DNA of 18,194 nucleotides from Chlorobiota bacterium (GTDB taxonomy: Bacteria > Bacteroidota > Bacteroidia > Bacteroidales > B39-G9), in contig DAOVJU010000006.1 in NCBI GenBank assembly GCA_030632095.1, positions 1 through 18,194 on the forward strand, in the 5' to 3' direction. How positions within the stretch are numbered: position 1 is the stretch's first letter; each line of letters starts with the position of its first letter. The position numbers and the translations under genes are program-made. A model generated the notes under the pieces. The model had not been told where the DNA came from. It saw only the letters and a list, made by a program, of their open reading frames with translations, and ran no database searches. Shown here piece by piece: positions 7,042 to 14,668 of the stretch.

Positions 7042-8652
7042 ATGAAACCACAAAATTTTTTAATTCTTATTTTATTAACAACAATAAGTATTTCAGCAGT
7101 ATTTATTATCTATTCCTGCGAAAAGATCGAAAAAGAAAGAGAGATAAAAGTAACTACTCAACCAGTAAGCAATATTTCTGCTACAACTGCGAGAGCAACA
7201 GGAATTATTATTGACCTCGGCGAAGGCATTACACAACATGGTTTTTGCTGGTCAACTAATCAGAACCCTACTATAAATGATAGTAAAACACAAAAAGGCA
7301 GCAAAAACTCAACTGGTGAGTATAGCAGTGATTTAACAGGTTTAATTGCCAATACTATTTATAATGTGAGAGCTTATGCAAGTAATGTTAATAGTACAGT
7401 ATACGGTGATGAAAAAAGTTTTAAAACCTACGTAGCACTATTTACAAAATCACTTGGGGGGAGTGATGATGATCAGCCTTATTTCATCCAACAGACTACT
7501 GATGGTGGTTATGTTGTTGCAGGGCTTTCCATGTCAAACGATGGTGATGTTTCAGGAAACCATGGAGAAGCTGATTATTGGATAGTTAAACTTACATCGG
7601 GCGGTGATAAATCTTGGCAAAAATCACTTGGAGGAAGTAATAAAGATCATGCAGGCTCTATCCAACAAACTACAGATGGTGGTTATATAGTTGCGGGGTA
7701 TTCCGTATCAACAGATGGTGATGTTTCAGGAAACCATGGAGAAGCTGATTATTGGATCGTAAAGCTTATATCGGGCGGTGATATATCCTGGCAAAAATCA
7801 CTTGGGGGAAGTAGTTATGATTGGGCAAATACCATCCAACAAACTTCAGATGGTGGTTATGTAGTTGCAGGGTTTTCCATGTCAAACGATGGTGATGTTT
7901 CAGGAAACCATGGAAAAGCTGATAATTGGATTGTAAAGCTTACATCGGGTGGTGATATTTCCTGGCAAAAATCATTTGGAGGAAGTGGTTATGATTTTGG
8001 AAAATCCATCCAACAAACTACAGATGGTGGTTTTATAGTTGCAGGGATTTCCGAATCAACCGATGGTGATGTTTCAGGAAACCATGGAGCATATGATTAT
8101 TGGATTATAAAGCTTACCACTGGAGGTAATATATCCTGGCAAAAATCACTTGGGGGAAGTAGTGATGATTTTGCAGAATCCATCCAACAAACCACAGATG
8201 GTGGTTATGTAGTTGCTGGGTATTCCGAATCAACTGATGGCGATGTTTCAGGAAACCATGGAGCATATGATTATTGGATTATAAAGCTTACCACTGGAGG
8301 TAATATATCCTGGCAAAAATCACTTGGGGGGAGTGATGATGATCTGCCTTTTTCCATCCAACAGACTACAGATGGTGGTTATGTTGTTGCGGGGTATTCC
8401 GCATCAACAGATGGTGATGTTACAGGAAACCATGGAGCAAGAGATTATTGGATAGTTAAACTTACATCAGGTGGTGATATATCCTGGCAAAAATCAAAAG
8501 GAGGGAGTGATGATGATCTGCCTTTTTCCATCCAACAAACTACAGATGGTGGTTATGTTGTTGCTGGTGAATCCAAGTCAACTGATGGCGATGTAACTGG
8601 AAACCATGGTGGAAATGATTACTGGATAATTAAAATACCTGATGATGAATAA
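7042..8652 (+). CDS. Lipoprotein with an FN3-like domain and seven 58-residue repeats (probable seven-bladed beta-propeller)
   Basis: A 536-residue exported protein. Residues 1-26 form a lipoprotein signal (hydrophobic core LILILLTTISISAVFII, Cys-26 after I-Y-S, a slightly atypical lipobox). Residues about 36-130 resemble the FN3-like domain found in Bacteroidota surface proteins (ATTARATGIIIDLGEGITQHG, GLIANTIYNVRAYASN). From residue 136 to the end there are seven repeats of the type KSLGGS-(x)-SIQQTTDGGYVVAG-(x)-STDGDVSGNHG-(x)-DYWIVKLTSGGDISWQ, each 58 residues, the last ending in PDDE. Seven strand-rich repeats suggest one closed propeller, and the DGDVSGNHG turn could bind calcium. No T9SS sorting domain is seen, so it is probably a lipid-anchored surface protein. 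No catalytic residues or substrate can be named. The start is clear: ATG follows an A13 run. Confidence 0.85.
   Translation: MKPQNFLILILLTTISISAVFIIYSCEKIEKEREIKVTTQPVSNISATTARATGIIIDLGEGITQHGFCWSTNQNPTINDSKTQKGSKNSTGEYSSDLTGLIANTIYNVRAYASNVNSTVYGDEKSFKTYVALFTKSLGGSDDDQPYFIQQTTDGGYVVAGLSMSNDGDVSGNHGEADYWIVKLTSGGDKSWQKSLGGSNKDHAGSIQQTTDGGYIVAGYSVSTDGDVSGNHGEADYWIVKLISGGDISWQKSLGGSSYDWANTIQQTSDGGYVVAGFSMSNDGDVSGNHGKADNWIVKLTSGGDISWQKSFGGSGYDFGKSIQQTTDGGFIVAGISESTDGDVSGNHGAYDYWIIKLTTGGNISWQKSLGGSSDDFAESIQQTTDGGYVVAGYSESTDGDVSGNHGAYDYWIIKLTTGGNISWQKSLGGSDDDLPFSIQQTTDGGYVVAGYSASTDGDVTGNHGARDYWIVKLTSGGDISWQKSKGGSDDDLPFSIQQTTDGGYVVAGESKSTDGDVTGNHGGNDYWIIKIPDDE
7447..8649 (+). repeat. Seven tandem 174-bp coding repeats
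   Basis: The repeats start at 7447, 7621, 7795, 7969, 8143, 8317 and 8491; the last is shortened to 159 bp. Repeats keep exact 174-bp spacing and high DNA identity: 8068-8156 is identical to 8242-8330 over 89 bp. This points to recent duplication or gene conversion. Confidence 0.95.
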
Positions 8653-8721
8653 ATAAATCCTCATTCAACGGAACTTGCAACTTCGCTTTTACATGATTGA
8701 TAGTTTTTGCTATCATTGCGA

Positions 8722-8856
8722 ATGCAAAAAAAAATCAAAGAATATATGTCAAGAGCTTATCAAATACGTGAACAGGGTGTCTATCCCGAAACTCGAAAAA
8801 TCACAATACATTCCAACAACCAAATTTTTGTTTACACTTGTTTATACCAGCCCTAA
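8722..8856 (+). CDS. Possible small 44-residue protein of unknown function
   Basis: The frame from ATG 8722 reads MQKKIKEYMSRAYQIREQGV, then YPETRKITIHSNNQIFVYTC and LYQP before TAA. Its composition (amphipathic helix, then strands) looks more protein-like than the 75-residue frame at 8675-8902 that overlaps it, which has poor, cysteine-dotted content. I do not recognise the family. It may be the remnant of a longer gene, since the 268 bp between the repeat lipoprotein and livG hold nothing else except a small hairpin (TGATAG/CTATCA, 8698-8715). Confidence 0.35.
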   Translation: MQKKIKEYMSRAYQIREQGVYPETRKITIHSNNQIFVYTCLYQP

Positions 8857-8920
8857 AAAAATAAAAAATGCTATAAAAAACAGTAAAATATATTATTTTT
8901 AAGTGATTGAAAATTATATT

Positions 8921-9667
8921 ATGTTAGAGATTAATAATTTACATAAATCGTTTGGGGAGAACCACGTATTGAATGGAATAAACCTTTCATTAGAGCAAGG
9001 TAAAATTTATACATTGATAGGCGGCAACGGAACAGGAAAAACAACACTTTTTAACCTGATAACGGGATTCATAAAGCCAGACAAAGGAAAAATTATTTTC
9101 AAAGAAAAAGAATTAAATAAACAAAATCCGGTTATTATTAATCATTTTGGAATTACAAGAACATTTCAGGATTTAAGAATTATTAACCAGCTTACAGTTA
9201 AAGAAAATATCCTGTTATCATTCAAAAACAATCCTGGTGAGAAAATATTGAATTCATTATTACCTGCAGGCATCTTTCAAAAACAATACGACGAGTTTGA
9301 GGGAAAAGCAGATCAAATATTAAATAAAGTACATTTAAAAGAAGTTGAAAATAATCTGGCAAGTGAAATATCATACGGGCAACAAAAACTATTGACCATT
9401 GCTTGTTGCCTTGCCAATAATGCCAGATTATTACTTCTGGATGAACCTGTTGCCGGAATTGACAAAGATAATTACACCCGGATTTATAATCTGATTATAG
9501 AACTCAAAAACGAAGGACGCACTATTTTACAAATAGAACACAATCACAAATTTGTTGAAAGCCTGAGTGATGGTATCTGGTTTTTGAATGCCGGAAAAGC
9601 AACCTTTTTTGAACATTATAAAGCTTTCATAAATAATAATGTGGTAAAGGATATATACTTAAATTAA
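8921..9667 (+). CDS. livG: HAAT-family ABC transporter ATP-binding protein (LivG-like)
   Basis: One of the two ATPases that power uptake of branched-chain amino acids or related amides/urea. With ATG 8921 it has 248 residues, the usual LivG length. Walker A is GGNGTGKTT (residues 34-42), the Q-loop region is GITRTFQDLRIINQLTV, the signature is EISYGQQKLL (a SYGQQ variant typical of LivG instead of LSGGQ), Walker B is LLLLDEPVAGID, and the H-loop is ILQIEHNH. A GTG at 8903 in the same frame would add six residues (MIENYI) not expected in the family, so 8921 is preferred. It is the first gene of the transporter cluster, but it is separated from livF by the hicB/hicA pair and from the permeases by about 4 kb. 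The substrate is inferred from family and not shown. Confidence 0.88.
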   Translation: MLEINNLHKSFGENHVLNGINLSLEQGKIYTLIGGNGTGKTTLFNLITGFIKPDKGKIIFKEKELNKQNPVIINHFGITRTFQDLRIINQLTVKENILLSFKNNPGEKILNSLLPAGIFQKQYDEFEGKADQILNKVHLKEVENNLASEISYGQQKLLTIACCLANNARLLLLDEPVAGIDKDNYTRIYNLIIELKNEGRTILQIEHNHKFVESLSDGIWFLNAGKATFFEHYKAFINNNVVKDIYLN

Positions 9668-9776
9668 CGATCAGTAAAAATTTGCGAAATTTGTGGCAAT
9701 AAAAGAGATTTATCTGCTTCAAAAATTTGGATTATTTTTTAAAATTATTATTAAATTCGTAATAAATTATTATACA

Positions 9777-10028
9777 ATGAAAACAAAGATGAAATTAACA
9801 GCAGTATTTTCACAGGAAGAAGACGGAGGTTATATTTCCTATATTGAAGAAATGCCAGGTGTGAATACTCAAGGCGATACACTTGAAGAAGCCAAAAGCA
9901 ATTTACTTGAAGCGCTTACAATGGTTATGGAGGTGAGGCGAGAGATGGCGAAAAATGAAATATTATCTGCCTCAAAGAAATTATCAAAACAAAAAATAAT
10001 TACAGAAGAAATTTCTTTGGGAGTATGA
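9777..10028 (+). CDS. hicB: HicB-family antitoxin
   Basis: An 83-residue protein with the HicB partial RNase H fold: MKLTAVFSQEEDGGYISYIEE, MPGVNTQGDTLEEAKSNLLE, ALTMVMEVRREMAKN. It neutralises the HicA mRNA interferase by binding it. ATG 9777 is chosen because the open frame upstream to 9693 (GTG) encodes only low-complexity sequence (FFKIIIKFVINYY); ATG 9789 is also possible. The protein seems too short to carry a C-terminal HTH or ribbon-helix-helix DNA-binding domain, so self-repression as in other HicB proteins may be absent. The gene overlaps hicA by four bases (ATGA), so the two are translationally coupled. The antitoxin comes first, opposite to the hicA-hicB order of E. coli. Confidence 0.88.
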   Translation: MKTKMKLTAVFSQEEDGGYISYIEEMPGVNTQGDTLEEAKSNLLEALTMVMEVRREMAKNEILSASKKLSKQKIITEEISLGV

Positions 10029-10213
10029 AAAGGCTTCATTTTTTAAAACATCTTGCAAAATACAAATGTAATTTGGTAAGGGAAGGTGGTAATCATTCAA
10101 TATTTATCAATACTGCCAATAATAAAGTTTCATCTGTTCCAAGACATAAAGAAATACGAAAGAACATATGCCGAAAAATCTGTAAAGATATGGAAATACC
10201 CTCTCCTTTTTAA
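10025..10213 (+). CDS. hicA: HicA-family toxin (mRNA interferase)
   Basis: A 62-residue protein with the double-stranded-RNA-binding-like HicA fold that cleaves mRNA and stops growth when free. The key motif is NLVREGGNHSIFIN, in which His-24 is the expected catalytic residue, followed by VSSVPRHKEIRKNICRKICK and the C-terminal helix ending KDMEIPSPF. The length is within the normal range of about 60. It overlaps hicB by ATGA and is followed after 11 bp by the GTG start of livF, so the pair lies in the middle of the transporter operon in the same orientation. The catalytic His is present, so the toxin is probably intact. Confidence 0.9.
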   Translation: MKRLHFLKHLAKYKCNLVREGGNHSIFINTANNKVSSVPRHKEIRKNICRKICKDMEIPSPF

Positions 10214-10224
10214 AATAATTAACA

Positions 10225-10869
10225 GTGGAATTACTCAAAATAAAAAACTTATCATCAGGATATGGCAAAAAGCAAGTGCTTTATGATGTTTCATTTGAAG
10301 TGAACAAAGGTGAAATAGTGTTGCTTACCGGCGGAAACGGTTCGGGAAAAAGTACAATTTTGAAATGTATATACGGCTTGCTGCCCTTATGGAAAGGTGA
10401 AACATATTTTGAAGATGAAAAAATATCAGGAGTAAAAACTTTTGAGCTTATTAAAAAAGGCATTGTCTATATCCAACAGAAAAATAATTATTTTGAGAAC
10501 CTGACAGTACAGGAAAACCTTGAAGTAAGCGGTTCTGTTTATTCAAAAACAGACCTAAAGAAAAAAATTAATACTGTTTTTGAAAATATTAATAAATTAG
10601 CTGAATTAAAAAAGCGTACACCTTTTAGCCTTAGCGGAGGCGAAAGACAGTTGCTGGCTTTTGGCATGGCTATTATACACGAACCAAAATTGATTTTGTT
10701 TGATGAGCCATTTGCAGGATTGGATAGCCAATATACAAAATTGATTATGGATGAGATATTAAAATTGAAAGAAAAAAATATATCTTTATTAGTGGTTGAG
10801 CATAAAAAATTATTAAGTGATTTTGCTGATAGAAAATTTGTTTTAAAATTGGGGCGGATTAATTACTAA
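10225..10869 (+). CDS. livF: HAAT-family ABC transporter ATP-binding protein (LivF-like)
   Basis: The second ATPase of the Liv-type transporter, expected to pair with LivG on the cytoplasmic side of LivHM. Walker A is GGNGSGKST (residues 36-44), the signature is FSLSGGERQLLA, Walker B is KLILFDEPFAGLD, and the H-loop is LLVVEHKK. It has 214 residues, somewhat shorter than common LivF proteins (about 230). It starts with GTG at 10225 (MELLKIKNLSSGYGKKQVLY), the only start giving the full first strand; the upstream frame has no better codon. The 11-bp gap to hicA argues for one transcript. An alternative name is a generic 'ABC ATPase', but the neighbouring livG, livK, livH and livM make LivF clear. 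Confidence 0.85.
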   Translation: MELLKIKNLSSGYGKKQVLYDVSFEVNKGEIVLLTGGNGSGKSTILKCIYGLLPLWKGETYFEDEKISGVKTFELIKKGIVYIQQKNNYFENLTVQENLEVSGSVYSKTDLKKKINTVFENINKLAELKKRTPFSLSGGERQLLAFGMAIIHEPKLILFDEPFAGLDSQYTKLIMDEILKLKEKNISLLVVEHKKLLSDFADRKFVLKLGRINY

Positions 10870-10928
10870 AATATTTTAATTTGGCGTAGTTTTTGGCGAT
10901 TTTTAATAAATCTCAAAATGGCATAATT

Positions 10929-11720
10929 ATGAAAAATATAAAACACTTAAATATAGAACTTACAAAACGATGTAATCAAAAGTGTTTCTATTGTTTTAAT
11001 AATTCAGGAAATGGAAACATTAGTGATGAGCTATCATTAAATAAATGGAAGATAATTTTATCGGATTTCCAAAAAAATGGACTTAAAAGTGTTCACTTTA
11101 CTGGAGGTGAACCTTTTATGTATTACAATATTATTGATATACTTAAATTTAGCCAGGAAGTTGGTATATCAACTACTGTACTTTCAAATGGTTATAAAGT
11201 TAGTCATTATGCAAAATATTTTTCAGAGATTTTGTCTAAACTTAAACTTGCTCAAATAAGTCTGGATTCAATAAACTCAATTGTTAACAATAGACGGAGA
11301 GGATATGAAAATGCTTATAATGATTCAATAAATGCAATAGAAACTTTTAGTTTATTAAATGTGCCTGTTGAAATCAGCACTACTGTTTCTGATGAAAATA
11401 TCAATGATCTAATAAAAATTGGCGAATATGCAAAAAGTATTAATGCAAAATTATTAATACGTCCAATGATAAATAAAGGTAGAGCAGAATTTATTAATCT
11501 TAATAAAAACTTTTATAATAAATTAGATATTATTATTAATAAGTTAAAAACAGAAATAAGTGTTAATTTAACTAATGATAGATTCAAGTATTTAACAGGT
11601 GAAGAACTAAGTTACTCTTTAATAAATAATTTTGGAATTGTTACATTACTGCCTAATGGAAACCTAAAGATACCAAAAAATAATAATGATGTTTATTATA
11701 TTTACGATTTATGTGTTTAA
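10929..11720 (+). CDS. Radical SAM protein, short form without SPASM cysteines
   Basis: A 263-residue radical SAM enzyme. The [4Fe-4S]-binding motif CNQKCFYC is CxxxCxxC (Cys-15, -19, -22), the GGEP motif follows (HFTGGEPFMY, residues 56-65), and the barrel continues with TTVLSNGYKVS, LKLAQISLDSI (SAM-binding region) and AKLLIRPMINKGRAE. The end (VTLLPNGNLKIPKNNN) looks like the start of a SPASM-type extension, but the expected cysteines are lacking; the only other cysteine is the penultimate residue. Thus one cluster, not two or three. ATG 10929 is preferred over the TTG at 10893, whose 12 extra residues (AIFNKSQNGII) do not fit the fold. It lies between livF and livK, 21 bp before the two-TM gene. 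The substrate is unknown; peptide modification is one possibility, but no precursor peptide gene was found nearby. Confidence 0.85.
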   Translation: MKNIKHLNIELTKRCNQKCFYCFNNSGNGNISDELSLNKWKIILSDFQKNGLKSVHFTGGEPFMYYNIIDILKFSQEVGISTTVLSNGYKVSHYAKYFSEILSKLKLAQISLDSINSIVNNRRRGYENAYNDSINAIETFSLLNVPVEISTTVSDENINDLIKIGEYAKSINAKLLIRPMINKGRAEFINLNKNFYNKLDIIINKLKTEISVNLTNDRFKYLTGEELSYSLINNFGIVTLLPNGNLKIPKNNNDVYYIYDLCV

Positions 11721-11741
11721 CTTAAACCATATCATACAAGT

Positions 11742-12659
11742 ATGAGTGATAAGAACAAATCAACTAATATTAATACAATTGTAACAATAGTAAGTATTGC
11801 TGTTACAATTATGTTTAAAGATAAATTTGAGAATATTAATAATTACTATTTACTCATTAGTATAATAATTGTTTTTAGCTTATTAATTATTTTTAGAGAC
11901 AATATTCATTGGTTTTTTTTATCCTCATCAAAAAAATTAAATATTGAAATAAAAAAGAATATTCCTGAAATATACAATAACGATTATCCTATTACTTTTT
12001 TCATAGACTATAAGAAATATACAGATATATCTTATGATTTATCTAAATTTGGAGAGTGTTTTTTATTATGGACACTTGTTGGAAATCCAGCCGAAGGATT
12101 AAAAAAAACTGATGATAAATTTTCAAGCTATAAAGTTAAGAATGGTAATAAAATCAGATTAGTAATTTTTGAAAAGGAAGATGAAATGAAAAAATTTATT
12201 AATATTATTAATGATAAAGATAATATAACGAAAAGATTGGACTATTTTAAACAAAAAACTTTTAAAAATGATGGAAAATTGTATGTAACATTTAGTGATA
12301 ATATACCCAAAATTCTTAATAACAATGATGGCATTATCTTTTCTTCTATAAAAGATATTAATTTAGAATTTGGTTTTATATCGCCAGAAACAAAAGAAAA
12401 TATCGGGGAAGAAGAATTTATAAACAGTATTTTATTTGAGACTGGTTTTAAATCAGGTTGTGATAAAAAAGATGTTGATTATATTACTTTATATCCATTT
12501 AATTTAAGCGAAGATTTTATAAGTAAATTACAAACTGATGATAGATATAAAAATTTATATAAAAATTTGGACTGTCAAAAAAGATTAGTAAAAGAATTTA
12601 TTAATAATAATTTACAACAACATATAACGAATAATTACATTTATCAAATTAATGAATAA
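11742..12659 (+). CDS. Unrecognised protein with two N-terminal membrane helices
   Basis: A 305-residue protein I do not recognise. It has two hydrophobic segments near the N-terminus (IVTIVSIAVTIMF, about residues 13-25, and YLLISIIIVFSLLIIF, about 35-50), separated by a short charged loop. The remaining approximately 250 residues are soluble and very rich in Asn, Lys, Asp and Ile, probably cytoplasmic. Features in the soluble part include ITFFIDYKKYTDISYDLSKF, GECFLLWTLVGNPAEGLK and KIRLVIFEKEDEMKKFINII, alternating strands and helices that look like a real folded domain. There are only two cysteines after the membrane part, which speaks against an iron-sulfur protein. It follows the radical SAM gene by 21 bp and precedes livK by 18 bp, so it is probably co-transcribed with both. 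The local base composition is even more AT-rich than that of livH and livM, which may mean separate origin. Confidence 0.6.
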   Translation: MSDKNKSTNINTIVTIVSIAVTIMFKDKFENINNYYLLISIIIVFSLLIIFRDNIHWFFLSSSKKLNIEIKKNIPEIYNNDYPITFFIDYKKYTDISYDLSKFGECFLLWTLVGNPAEGLKKTDDKFSSYKVKNGNKIRLVIFEKEDEMKKFINIINDKDNITKRLDYFKQKTFKNDGKLYVTFSDNIPKILNNNDGIIFSSIKDINLEFGFISPETKENIGEEEFINSILFETGFKSGCDKKDVDYITLYPFNLSEDFISKLQTDDRYKNLYKNLDCQKRLVKEFINNNLQQHITNNYIYQINE

Positions 12660-12677
12660 TTACAAAATGTACAAACT

Positions 12678-13793
12678 ATGAAAACGATTATAAAACAAAT
12701 CATATTAGCAATTTTTATATTACTCATAGGATGTAATAATAGTCCGAAAGTAATTAATATCGGAGTAATTAGTCCGCTTACTGGAGATGCTGCTTCTTAT
12801 GGAGAGAAATGTAAAAATGCAATTAATTTAGCTGTTGAAAAAATTAATAATTCCGGAGGAATTGACGGATATAATGTTATTCCAATATTTGAAGATACAA
12901 AAGCAGACCCAAAAGAAGGAGTAACAGTTGCTCAAAAATTAGTTTCAGTTGACAAAGTTCAGGGAATTGTTGGCGGGATTGTAAGTGCTGTTACTTTACC
13001 AGTAGCACCGGTAGTAGAAAAAAATAAAGTTGTTTTAATTGCACCAACCTGTTCTGCACCTGCTATTACAAATGCAGGAGAATTTATTTATAGAGTTTGG
13101 CCAAGTGATTTAGTTGAAGGTGAGGCAATTGGAAATTTTGCCAAAAATAAGGGATATAAAAAAGCAGCTATCTTACATTTAAATAATGATTATGGTAATG
13201 AAATAGCCAGAATTTTTACTAAAAGTTTCGAAACAGATTCTACAAAGGTTATTTTTACTAATGCTTATCAACCAAAAGATATTGATTTTAAAACAGTCTT
13301 ATCAAAAATTAGTAAATTAAGCCCAGATGTTTTTTATATTGCAGGTTATTATAATGATGTTGCAAGGGTTGTTAAACAAGCTAAAGAATTAAATATTAAA
13401 GCCCAGATATTAAGTGTTACTGCAATTGAAGATGAAGAATTTATTAAGATAGCAGGAAACGCCGCAAATGGAATAATTTACCCTTTAGCTACTGGTTTTC
13501 AAATTGATTCAAAGCAACCACAAATTCAAAGTTTTGTAAAAAATTTCAGAAATAAATATAATTATAATCCGGGTTGGGTAGAATCACATTGCTATGATGC
13601 TTTTATGTTGATTTGCGAAGGATTAAAGAAATCGAACAAGAATTTTTCTGGTATTTCAATCAAAAAATATTTGGATAATTTAGAATATTATAATGGAGTT
13701 ACTGGTAAAATTATATTCGATATGAATGGAGATGTTATTAAACCAGTTGTTTTTAAAACAATAGAAAATGGGAATTACATTGAACTAAAATAA
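12678..13793 (+). CDS. livK: HAAT-family ABC transporter substrate-binding lipoprotein (LivK-like)
   Basis: A 371-residue periplasmic binding protein (Peripla_BP_6 / ANF-receptor fold) that captures the substrate and hands it to LivHM. The signal peptide ends in a lipobox, LLIGC (Cys-19), so it is membrane-anchored. Family marks are INIGVISPLTGDAASYGEKC, NAINLAVEKINNSGGIDGY, VQGIVGGIVSAVTLPVAPVV and LNNDYGNEIARIFTKSFE, with VESHCYDAFMLICEGLKK near the C-terminus. The ligand cannot be read from the sequence: branched-chain amino acids are the best-known ligands, but family members also bind urea, amides and aromatic compounds. The stop overlaps the livH start (TAATG, 1 bp), giving translational coupling. 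It is the first of the livKHM block, about 1.8 kb downstream of livF. Confidence 0.9.
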   Translation: MKTIIKQIILAIFILLIGCNNSPKVINIGVISPLTGDAASYGEKCKNAINLAVEKINNSGGIDGYNVIPIFEDTKADPKEGVTVAQKLVSVDKVQGIVGGIVSAVTLPVAPVVEKNKVVLIAPTCSAPAITNAGEFIYRVWPSDLVEGEAIGNFAKNKGYKKAAILHLNNDYGNEIARIFTKSFETDSTKVIFTNAYQPKDIDFKTVLSKISKLSPDVFYIAGYYNDVARVVKQAKELNIKAQILSVTAIEDEEFIKIAGNAANGIIYPLATGFQIDSKQPQIQSFVKNFRNKYNYNPGWVESHCYDAFMLICEGLKKSNKNFSGISIKKYLDNLEYYNGVTGKIIFDMNGDVIKPVVFKTIENGNYIELK

Positions 13794-14668
13794 TGCTACA
13801 AATATTTTTAAATATATTAATTACATTTTCAATATTTATTTTAGTATCAGTATCTTTTACTCTCATCTACTACACCACCAAATTCTTCCATCTTGCCCAC
13901 GCAGTAGTAATTACATTCGGAGCATATCTTACATATTTATTTTCCCAACAATTAGGATTATCATTGTGGCTTTCCATACCCCTATCAATTATTGGAGCAA
14001 CAGCCATTGGTGTAATTAGTGAAATTAGTGTCTATAAACCACTTAGAAAAAGAAACTCAACATCCTTAATATTGCTTATTGCTTCATTGGGTATTTATGT
14101 TGTATTACAAAATATAATTTCAATGCTCTGGGGTGATGATACAAAGTCAATACGAACATGGGAAGTAAAAGTAGGGAATGAAATTTTCGGAGCATATATA
14201 ACAGATATTCAGATTATAATCATTGTTGTTAGCATTGTATTATTCATAGCTACTTTATTGTTCTTAAAATACACAAAAATCGGTAAAAACATGCGGGCAG
14301 TTTCTTCAAATGAAGAACTGAGTAATATTTTCGGTATTAATTCCAATTATGTAATATTATGGTCATTTGGTATTGGTTCGGCTTTGGCTGCTGTTGCAGG
14401 TATTCTGGTAGCTTTTGATACGGACATGACACCAACTATGGGCTTTAACCTGCTGCTTTATGGAGTTGTGGCTATGATAATCGGTGGTGTAGGAAGTGTA
14501 AGAGGTTTGATTGGTGGAGCTTTACTCCTTGCAACAGCCCAACATCTCGGAGCTTATTACATAGATAGCAAATGGATGGATGCTATTGCATATATTATCC
14601 TTATTTTGTTTTTAATATGGAAACCGTTGGGGTTTAGTGGGAGGAGGCTTAAAAAAGTAGAAATCTAA
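13793..14668 (+). CDS. livH: HAAT-family ABC transporter permease (LivH-like)
   Basis: A 291-residue inner-membrane permease with about eight hydrophobic segments, e.g. NILITFSIFILVSVSFTLIY, LSLWLSIPLSIIGATAIGV, IIIVVSIVLFIATLLFL and AYIILILFLIWKPLGF. LivH/BPD_transp_2 marks are FHLAHAVVITFGAYLTYLF near the N-terminus, LLIASLGIYVVLQN, GINSNYVILWSFGIGSALAA and GVVAMIIGGVGSVRGLIGGA near the C-terminus. It forms the channel with LivM. The 1-bp overlaps with livK (before) and livM (after) indicate tight co-translation. The length is normal. Confidence 0.93.
   Translation: MLQIFLNILITFSIFILVSVSFTLIYYTTKFFHLAHAVVITFGAYLTYLFSQQLGLSLWLSIPLSIIGATAIGVISEISVYKPLRKRNSTSLILLIASLGIYVVLQNIISMLWGDDTKSIRTWEVKVGNEIFGAYITDIQIIIIVVSIVLFIATLLFLKYTKIGKNMRAVSSNEELSNIFGINSNYVILWSFGIGSALAAVAGILVAFDTDMTPTMGFNLLLYGVVAMIIGGVGSVRGLIGGALLLATAQHLGAYYIDSKWMDAIAYIILILFLIWKPLGFSGRRLKKVEI

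Noticed and set aside
7447..8649. Tandem repeats as a possible CRISPR array
   Set aside because: The repeats are in frame, 174 bp, and contiguous without spacers; they encode a protein domain.
8698..8715. TGATAG/CTATCA hairpin as a terminator of the repeat lipoprotein gene
   Set aside because: Only six AT-rich base pairs and no T-run after the stem; too weak to call.
8675..8902. 75-residue + strand frame overlapping the small ORF at 8722
   Set aside because: Odd composition with scattered cysteines and lysine/asparagine runs, and it overlaps a more protein-like frame; there is no family resemblance.
9693..9776. N-terminal extension of hicB from GTG 9693
   Set aside because: The extra 28 residues are low-complexity hydrophobic sequence not seen in HicB; ATG 9777 fits the family.
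10086..10286. 66-residue frame overlapping hicA and the start of livF
   Set aside because: Lies out of frame inside two clearly recognised genes, so it is a shadow frame.
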